From NCBI GenBank assembly GCA_017470995.1, contig JAFUXI010000057.1, forward strand, positions 1 through 36,496: DNA of 36,496 nucleotides, in the 5' to 3' direction. The notes under the pieces are model-generated. The model saw only the letters and a list, made by a program, of their open reading frames with translations, did no database searches and was not told the DNA's origin. Of this stretch, positions 31,448-36,496 are shown piece by piece (position 1 is the stretch's first letter; every line of letters begins with the position of its first letter). The position numbers were made by a program, and so were the translations under genes. Source of the DNA: Spirochaetales bacterium (GTDB taxonomy: Bacteria > Spirochaetota > Spirochaetia > Sphaerochaetales > Sphaerochaetaceae).

Positions 31448-33295
31448 ATGAGACGTTTTCTGACAATAATGGCGATTTTGTTGATATCGCTTGCAACAGT
31501 CTTCGCGGCCAACAGCCAGAAGATCTATTCGGTAGACAATGACATCTACAGAACCATTTCCGACATCTATGTCCTTACCGGCCATGCACTGCCTTCCACG
31601 GCAGGTCCGTGGAGCGGCGATGAGCTTCTCTCCATGCTTGAAGCCATCGACAGAAACGATGTCCCGTCCTTCATGACAGCAAGATACGATGCCGCCATGG
31701 CGGAGCTTAACGCCGAGCGCCAGATCGAGTTCAGAAACGGTGCCCTGAGCTTCTCCGGAGTCATCAATACCGAACTCTATGCCCACACATACGATGCCCA
31801 GGCTGCAGATGCATTCACAAGGACCGACATCAACGGTCTTGCAGACCATGCGTTCGAAGGCAGATCCTGGTGGTTCGCCAAGGACCTGAACCACATCGTT
31901 CCGTTCTTCAACCTTGAGGTTGAGAACTGGCTCGGTTCCCATTTCTACAGCGTGTTCGACATGCCGCTTCAGAATGCAGCGCGCGGAGACGAGTTCGGTG
32001 AGCTCGGTTCCACCAAGATGAACACCAACATCATGATGCTCCAGAACCTGAAGTTCAACCTGAAGGTCATGGACATCGCAAGCTTCCCGCACAGGGCTTT
32101 CGCAGCTTTCGGCGGAAATGGTTGGTCATTCGAGGCCGGACGTGACAGGCTGTCCTGGGGTGCAGGAAAGACCGGAAACGTGGTTCTCTCCGACAACCTT
32201 CCGTACCATGACATGGTCAGGGCAACAGCCTACGGCGAGAAGTTCAAGTATACTTACCTGATTTCCTTCTTCCCGGAGAAGCAGAATTACTACGATACCG
32301 ATGCAGGCCATCCCGGTTATTCGGGAACAGGCTACAACAACTCGACCGTGAGAATGGACGGACTCTTCTTCTATGCCGCCCACAGATTCGAGTTCAGGCT
32401 CTTCAAGGATAAGGTCGGTCTTGCCCTTACGGAAGGACTTATGTATGCCTCGCCGACGAACAACATCGAGTTCCCGGCTCTGAGCCCCATGTATTTCATG
32501 CACAACGCATTCATGTCCAAGAACTCCAACTCGACACTTGCCCTTGAGCTTGACTGGACGATCGCCAGAGGCCTGAACGTCTATGGACAGATTCTCGTAG
32601 ATCAGGGAAGAATGCCCGGATTCGAGAGCATCTCGGGAAGAATCGAGGAGGGGGAGTCCCCGGACGGAAACGCATACCTTGTCGGAGCCAAGTATGTAAC
32701 GGGAGCCAGCAAGGGCGTCCTTACAATCAATCCCGAATTCGCCTATGTCAGCCCGTTCTGCTATCTGCGCGACAGCGGTTATACGGACAGCTACGGCATG
32801 GATTATGTCGGTGCAATCAAGTCCAGACTCTATGCATATGAGGAGAGGGACGTACATACTGATGTTCTCTACGAGGACTACGTGATCGGTTACAAATACG
32901 GACCCGACTGCATGGTTGCAAACCTTGACGCTTCATGGGAGGGGGAGAAGCTCTCGCTCAGGGCAAGGGGAATGTTCATCGTACACGGAACACATGATGT
33001 ATGGACCAAGTGGGCAGAGGCTCCTGCCAGCGACGATGCATACTATGCAGAGTACACCGGCACATCATCCACACATGCCAGCACTGCCAACTACAGATAT
33101 CCCGATGCCCAGGCCACAAGGAACGCCAAATGGACGACCCTGGACCTCGGCCTCGGAGCAAGCTACAGAATCGGCAGCAGCCTTGAGCTGAACCTGGATT
33201 TCGACTATGTCGGAATGAAGAACATCTTCAACATCGAAGGACAGAACGCATCTGATATCCAGATTGTCTTCGGTCTTTCCTGGAAGTGCTTCTGA
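31448..33295 (+). CDS. Wzi-family outer-membrane protein, paralogue 3
   Basis: 615 residues. Signal peptide about 1-21 (ends T-V-F-A-A). The start at 31448 is preferred over an upstream ATG at 31412, which lies in the -35 and adds no secretory feature. It carries K-I-Y-S-V-D-N-x-I-Y, P-S-T-A-G-P-W-S, and the block F-G-G-N-G-W-S with G-R-D-R-L-S-W-G (near residue 229). Many aromatic-edged strands follow to the end (I-V-F-G-L-S-W-K-C-F). It is closest to paralogue 2 by these blocks. First of a four-gene rightward operon. Confidence 0.87.
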   Translation: MRRFLTIMAILLISLATVFAANSQKIYSVDNDIYRTISDIYVLTGHALPSTAGPWSGDELLSMLEAIDRNDVPSFMTARYDAAMAELNAERQIEFRNGALSFSGVINTELYAHTYDAQAADAFTRTDINGLADHAFEGRSWWFAKDLNHIVPFFNLEVENWLGSHFYSVFDMPLQNAARGDEFGELGSTKMNTNIMMLQNLKFNLKVMDIASFPHRAFAAFGGNGWSFEAGRDRLSWGAGKTGNVVLSDNLPYHDMVRATAYGEKFKYTYLISFFPEKQNYYDTDAGHPGYSGTGYNNSTVRMDGLFFYAAHRFEFRLFKDKVGLALTEGLMYASPTNNIEFPALSPMYFMHNAFMSKNSNSTLALELDWTIARGLNVYGQILVDQGRMPGFESISGRIEEGESPDGNAYLVGAKYVTGASKGVLTINPEFAYVSPFCYLRDSGYTDSYGMDYVGAIKSRLYAYEERDVHTDVLYEDYVIGYKYGPDCMVANLDASWEGEKLSLRARGMFIVHGTHDVWTKWAEAPASDDAYYAEYTGTSSTHASTANYRYPDAQATRNAKWTTLDLGLGASYRIGSSLELNLDFDYVGMKNIFNIEGQNASDIQIVFGLSWKCF

Positions 33296-33309
33296 TAAAG
33301 CTGAGACAG

Positions 33310-34914
33310 ATGAAAAGGACAGCTGTCTTTCTTCTTGTATTGTTTCTCGGAGTATTGCTTTTTGCCGCAAACGGGCAGAAGGTGATACCTCTGGAGAGCG
33401 ATGTCTATCGCGCAATCGATGAGCTTTACATACTTGAAGGAAAGGCTGTCCCATCTACAACAAGGCCCTGGACTGTTGCTGAGACAGTAAAAATTCTATC
33501 AAAAGTTTCAATAGAGACCTCCGTTGAACTGTATTCCATAGTTGAAGAATCCGTAAAGGAAGAGCCTAAGATCAAGGTTGACGACATCTTCGGCATGACC
33601 TTCGGCGGCTATGCCTCGATTACCGGTTATGCCCATACAAACAAAGGCTATGCCTATCCGTTCAACGATATGACAAACAACCTTTTCCGCTCCGAGCACG
33701 AGGTTCCGTCCTTGAGAGTCGACTGGGAGACCTGGGTCGGAGAGCACCTCTACAGCTTTGTCTGGTACCAGTACAAGAACGAGTACTACAACAACGGCTA
33801 CAGCGATTTCAATTTCGATTTCGACATCGCCAACCTGACGCCCAAGGGGCTGACGACCGACATGGACCAGAGGGAGCCCTCCAGGGCGTTCTTCGTGGTC
33901 GGATCGGACAGCTGGAGCCTTGAATACGGGCGCGACCGTCTCATGATGGGAATTGGAAACAGCGGCAGTCTGATTTTCAGCAACACGATGCCTTATCAGA
34001 ACCTCCTGAGATTCTCGCTCTTCGGAAGCAGATACAAGTATTCCTTCATCATGAGTTTCTATCCTCATCTCTGCAGGGACGAAGAGCACGGAATTCAGGA
34101 GGGCGGAGACGGAGTTCTCTTCTACATGACACACAGGCTTGAATGCCGTTTCCTGTCCGACAGACTCTATGCCGCAGTAAATGAATCCATCATGTACAGG
34201 AAGGATGGAGGTGTTGCAGACATAAGGTATGTGAATCCCGTGATGTACTTCCACAACTACTTCATCTCGGACTATGCGAATTCGATCGTGGACCTTGAGG
34301 CAAGCTTTACTTTTGCAAAGGGCTGGAACCTGTACGGTCAGTTCGCCCTGGATCAGTTTGCTTCCCCTGTGGAGAAGGCTGAGGACCAATACAATGAGCC
34401 TCTGGCCTTCGGTGTCATGCTGGGTCTGAAGAACGTGAGCCTTGCAGGCAAAGGTGTCCTTACAATCGTTCTTGAGGGGGCATACACTATGCCGTACCTC
34501 TATCTGAGGGCAAAGTCCATCGAAGACCCCGATGTCAATCCGGTTCAGGATGTTACGGATCCGGGCCTGGGCTATGTCGGAAGCTATAGGGGAAACCTCT
34601 TCTACATAGGCTACCGATACGGCGGGGATGCAATCGTTGCGGATCTGAAGCTCAGCTATGAGGTTCCGTCCTCATGGATAATCAGTGCAGAAGGCCTCTA
34701 CATGGTCCATGGAGAGAAGAACATCCGTTCGCTGTTCACGGTCGGAGACAACGCCTTTGCTCCGAGCGGAGAATCGTGGTCCTTCATCCTGCTTGAGCTC
34801 TCTGCAAAAAAGCACCTGTCCAAGAGTGTTTCTGCATACTTCCGGTACGACATGATCCAAGGCAGCAGGGGAAGCGACAATCAGTTTGCCTTGGGAATCG
34901 AAGTAGGGTTCTGA
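33310..34914 (+). CDS. Wzi-family outer-membrane protein, paralogue 4
   Basis: 534 residues, the shortest of the four. Signal peptide about 1-19 (ends L-L-F-A-A). It shares K-V-I-P-L-E-S-x-V-Y-R-A-I, P-S-T-T-R-P-W-T, and V-G-S-D-S-W-S with G-R-D-R-L-M-M-G (near residue 205), so the motif Trp of paralogues 2 and 3 (S-W-G) is replaced by Met. It ends in F-A-L-G-I-E-V-G-F. It starts 14 nt after paralogue 3 with only a weak GAG as SD, so coupling is likely. Confidence 0.86.
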   Translation: MKRTAVFLLVLFLGVLLFAANGQKVIPLESDVYRAIDELYILEGKAVPSTTRPWTVAETVKILSKVSIETSVELYSIVEESVKEEPKIKVDDIFGMTFGGYASITGYAHTNKGYAYPFNDMTNNLFRSEHEVPSLRVDWETWVGEHLYSFVWYQYKNEYYNNGYSDFNFDFDIANLTPKGLTTDMDQREPSRAFFVVGSDSWSLEYGRDRLMMGIGNSGSLIFSNTMPYQNLLRFSLFGSRYKYSFIMSFYPHLCRDEEHGIQEGGDGVLFYMTHRLECRFLSDRLYAAVNESIMYRKDGGVADIRYVNPVMYFHNYFISDYANSIVDLEASFTFAKGWNLYGQFALDQFASPVEKAEDQYNEPLAFGVMLGLKNVSLAGKGVLTIVLEGAYTMPYLYLRAKSIEDPDVNPVQDVTDPGLGYVGSYRGNLFYIGYRYGGDAIVADLKLSYEVPSSWIISAEGLYMVHGEKNIRSLFTVGDNAFAPSGESWSFILLELSAKKHLSKSVSAYFRYDMIQGSRGSDNQFALGIEVGF

Positions 34915-34940
34915 CTGAGCGGACAGCGGCCGGGGAAACG

Positions 34941-35414
34941 ATGCGAAAGACAATCCTGCTGATTCTTATGGCTCTTGTCATGTTGTTGCCTGCAACTGCC
35001 GCCGTTTTCAGGCACAGCATCGCCTATAATCTGTATTTTCCTGAATCCTCACATGTATTTGAATACAGATTCGATTGCCTGAGCGGTGATGAGGACGGTT
35101 TTTCTCTCGGTTTTTCCGGTTCATTAGGTTATGGAATCAATCATTTCACGCAGTATGGTTCCAACGCCCTTGTCTACGGGCCCGGGCTTTCGTTGGGTGT
35201 TCTGGCGCAATACGGTTTCAGTTCAGGGGTGAGGGCAGATGCCTTCTTGGGCGCGCTTGCCTCATATTCCCTTTATCCGCAGGTCCTCAGAGGGATGTTT
35301 TGTCTCGATGTCCTTTTCCCGGTCGGGACAAGCTCCTTCCTGGGAGTAGGAGCAGGCGTGACTTTTCCCCAATGGGGAGTTTCGGGCAGGGTTTTCTGGG
35401 GAGTGTCCAGATGA
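34941..35414 (+). CDS. Small outer-membrane beta-barrel-like protein
   Basis: 157 residues with a signal peptide (about 1-20, ends A-T-A-A). The rest consists of short amphipathic strands with Gly/Ser/Tyr turns (F-S-L-G-F-S-G-S-L-G-Y-G, L-S-L-G-V-L-A-Q-Y-G-F, F-L-G-V-G-A-G-V-T-F) ending V-S-G-R-V-F-W-G-V-S-R, consistent with a small barrel. No family recognised. GGGGAA precedes the ATG. It overlaps the PI-PLC gene by ATGA, which ties the two together in translation. Confidence 0.72.
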   Translation: MRKTILLILMALVMLLPATAAVFRHSIAYNLYFPESSHVFEYRFDCLSGDEDGFSLGFSGSLGYGINHFTQYGSNALVYGPGLSLGVLAQYGFSSGVRADAFLGALASYSLYPQVLRGMFCLDVLFPVGTSSFLGVGAGVTFPQWGVSGRVFWGVSR

Positions 35415-36352
35415 GGAAGACCGCTCTCGTTTCCATTCTGATTGCCTTGCTTCTGCTGGCCTCCTGCCGCATGGATGTGAATCTCAACGGCGGCAACGAT
35501 ACCGTCTATGCGGATTCGAAAAACTGGATGAGCAGGCTTCCCGACGATATCCTTTTCAGGGACATAACCATTCCTGCAACCCATGATTCCTGCGCAAACC
35601 GCGACCTTTTGGGATTGCCGAGCATTTCCTCCAATCAGGATCTGTCCTTGGATCAGCAGCTCGAGGCCGGAGTCCGATGCATTGATATCAGGATTACGGA
35701 GAAGGGAGACGGATACGGAATATATCATGGCCCTGTGTTCATGAAGATGATGCTTTCCGATGTCGTGGATGTCTGCAGGGCTTTCCTTCAGGAGAATCCC
35801 TCCGAATTCATCCTTATGTTCATCAATTACGAGAACGGGCACCATAGGCTGGCGACCCCGGTGATTGCAGATCTGCGTGATTCGGATGCGGACCTGTTCT
35901 TTCAGGGAGGTTCTCTGTCCGGTGTAAAACTTGAGGATATCAGAGGAAAAATCATTCCGGCGGAGGCCTATATCAGAATCTACGGAGAACCCGAACTGGT
36001 CAGTACAGGTGATTTCTGGGTTCCGGATTTCGAGTACGATATAGATGAGGAGTCCTTCTGGAAAACGGACGATCCACGAATAATTCTGGATTATGTATCG
36101 GATGTAATGGAAATGGTGCGGACGGGGGACAGACATTATCCCGATGATCCTGCGGTGTATACGACAGCCAGTTATCTCGAAGGCCAGTTCGGTCTTCCCA
36201 ATTACCGTATCGTCAGTTCCTATGTCAATCCGAGGATTCAGGATTATCTGAAACCATATGAGGGCACCGGTTCCTATTTCGGAATAATCAAGGCCGATCA
36301 CATGACTCATGAACTGGCCCACGCAATCTATTGCTGCAATATCCTGAACTGA
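35411..36352 (+). CDS. PI-PLC X-domain-like lipoprotein
   Basis: 313 residues from ATG 35411, with GGGGAG 7 nt upstream and a 4-bp overlap with the preceding stop. The lipoprotein signal ends L-L-A-S-C-R (Cys19). The catalytic core of bacterial phosphatidylinositol-specific phospholipase C is visible: W-M-S-R-L-P-D, P-A-T-H-D-S (His58, Asp59), R-C-I-D-I-R (Arg94) and Y-H-G (His106), at spacings like those of the Bacillus enzyme (His32, Asp33, Arg69, His82). Such enzymes cleave glycerophosphoinositides to a cyclic inositol phosphate. The native substrate here, self envelope lipid or host membrane/GPI anchor, is unknown. Last gene of the rightward Wzi operon. Confidence 0.88.
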   Translation: MRKTALVSILIALLLLASCRMDVNLNGGNDTVYADSKNWMSRLPDDILFRDITIPATHDSCANRDLLGLPSISSNQDLSLDQQLEAGVRCIDIRITEKGDGYGIYHGPVFMKMMLSDVVDVCRAFLQENPSEFILMFINYENGHHRLATPVIADLRDSDADLFFQGGSLSGVKLEDIRGKIIPAEAYIRIYGEPELVSTGDFWVPDFEYDIDEESFWKTDDPRIILDYVSDVMEMVRTGDRHYPDDPAVYTTASYLEGQFGLPNYRIVSSYVNPRIQDYLKPYEGTGSYFGIIKADHMTHELAHAIYCCNILN

Positions 36353-36362
36353 AAGAAAAAGG

Positions 36363-36413
36363 GGCTGTAACAAAAGTCGGTCTTGCCGGCTGAGGGTTAC
36401 AGCCTTCTTTTTT
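36363..36413 (+). terminator. Bidirectional intrinsic terminator
   Basis: GGCTGTAAC (36363-36371) pairs with GTTACAGCC (36396-36404); an inner AGTCGG/CCGGCT helix extends the hairpin. TTCTTTTTT follows on the plus strand, and on the minus strand the hairpin is followed by CCTTTTTCTTT. It therefore serves both the PI-PLC operon and the convergent gene to the right. Confidence 0.88.
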
Positions 36414-36422
36414 ACCCGGGAC

Positions 36423-36496
36423 CTACCATTTGTACTTGTAGTCTCTGGCCGTTTCATTCACTGATTTCGAGCGGGATTTCGACACTCTGTTCGCCA
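36423..36496 (-). CDS. 3' end of a convergent gene (partial)
   Basis: On the minus strand the last bases of the window read, in an open frame, S-V-N-E-T-A-R-D-Y-K-Y-K-W and then TAG. The basic, Ser/Lys-rich end and the convergent terminator directly after the stop suggest a real gene running leftward into the window. Only 24 codons are visible, so the product cannot be named. Confidence 0.45.
   Translation of the reverse strand, partial: ANRVSKSRSKSVNETARDYKYKW

Noticed and set aside
31340-32092. N-terminal extension of Wzi paralogue 2 to about 839 residues
   Set aside because: The added sequence is antisense to Wzi paralogue 3 and lies upstream of a clear signal peptide, SD and promoter.
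35273-36457. Long minus-strand open frame (394 codons) opposite the small barrel and PI-PLC genes
   Set aside because: It crosses the bidirectional terminator, has no recognisable domain, and the plus strand holds a PI-PLC core with all catalytic residues.

Overview
The window looks like a chromosomal segment of a diderm, host-associated spirochaete (Treponema or Sphaerochaeta-like). The evidence is the housekeeping gene order (rny-ymdB-tlyA, der, a membrane-anchored coiled-coil gene of SpiroCoCo type, grpE-dnaK-dnaJ-rlmB), many outer-membrane barrel and lipoprotein genes, Wzi-family barrels, a BspA-type leucine-rich repeat protein, and a poly-G tract in a promoter. The phylum call is inference from gene content; no rRNA gene is present.

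Layout. (1) 1-7492 is an accessory island bracketed by two copies of the same junction: the 3' end of what looks like ribosomal protein L17 (rplQ), an intrinsic terminator and a YjjG-type HAD hydrolase gene. Bases 1-139 and 6705-6843 are identical, and the HAD genes then diverge. Between them lies an operon (989-6412) of six secreted beta-rich proteins, a small protein and a leucine-rich repeat protein. It is driven by a promoter with nine consecutive G in the spacer. A seventh secreted gene is cut off and fused to the rplQ fragment. (2) 7533-9001 is an AAA ATPase/DUF4143 gene behind three operator-like repeats with a 33-bp period. (3) 9119-12256 is the RNA cassette rny-ymdB-tlyA. (4) 12266-15332 holds a small barrel, an InlB/beta-helix lipoprotein, and, on the minus strand, a GerMN-domain protein and a Cof-type HAD phosphatase. 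(5) 15390-18917 is der, a HAD hydrolase and a coiled-coil membrane protein, each overlapping the next. (6) 18964-24826 is the chaperone block grpE, dnaK, dnaJ followed by rlmB and a metallophosphoesterase lipoprotein. (7) 24819-27059 is a minus-strand lipoprotein/barrel pair and a divergent orphan DinJ/RelB-type antitoxin. (8) 27097-36413 is an envelope locus: four Wzi-family paralogues in two divergent operons fired from back-to-back promoters. One operon ends in a PAP2 phosphatase; the other ends in a small barrel and a PI-PLC-like lipoprotein, followed by a strong terminator.

The most interesting signals are the probably phase-variable, excisable secreted-protein island; the divergent Wzi/PAP2/PI-PLC envelope locus; and a recurrent promoter architecture (TTG-like -35, usually 17 bp, TAnnnT, then 6-8 nt to the ATG) predicting leaderless mRNAs for at least five genes. 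No tRNA, rRNA, CRISPR array or insertion sequence was recognised. No gene-free stretch exceeds about 200 bases.
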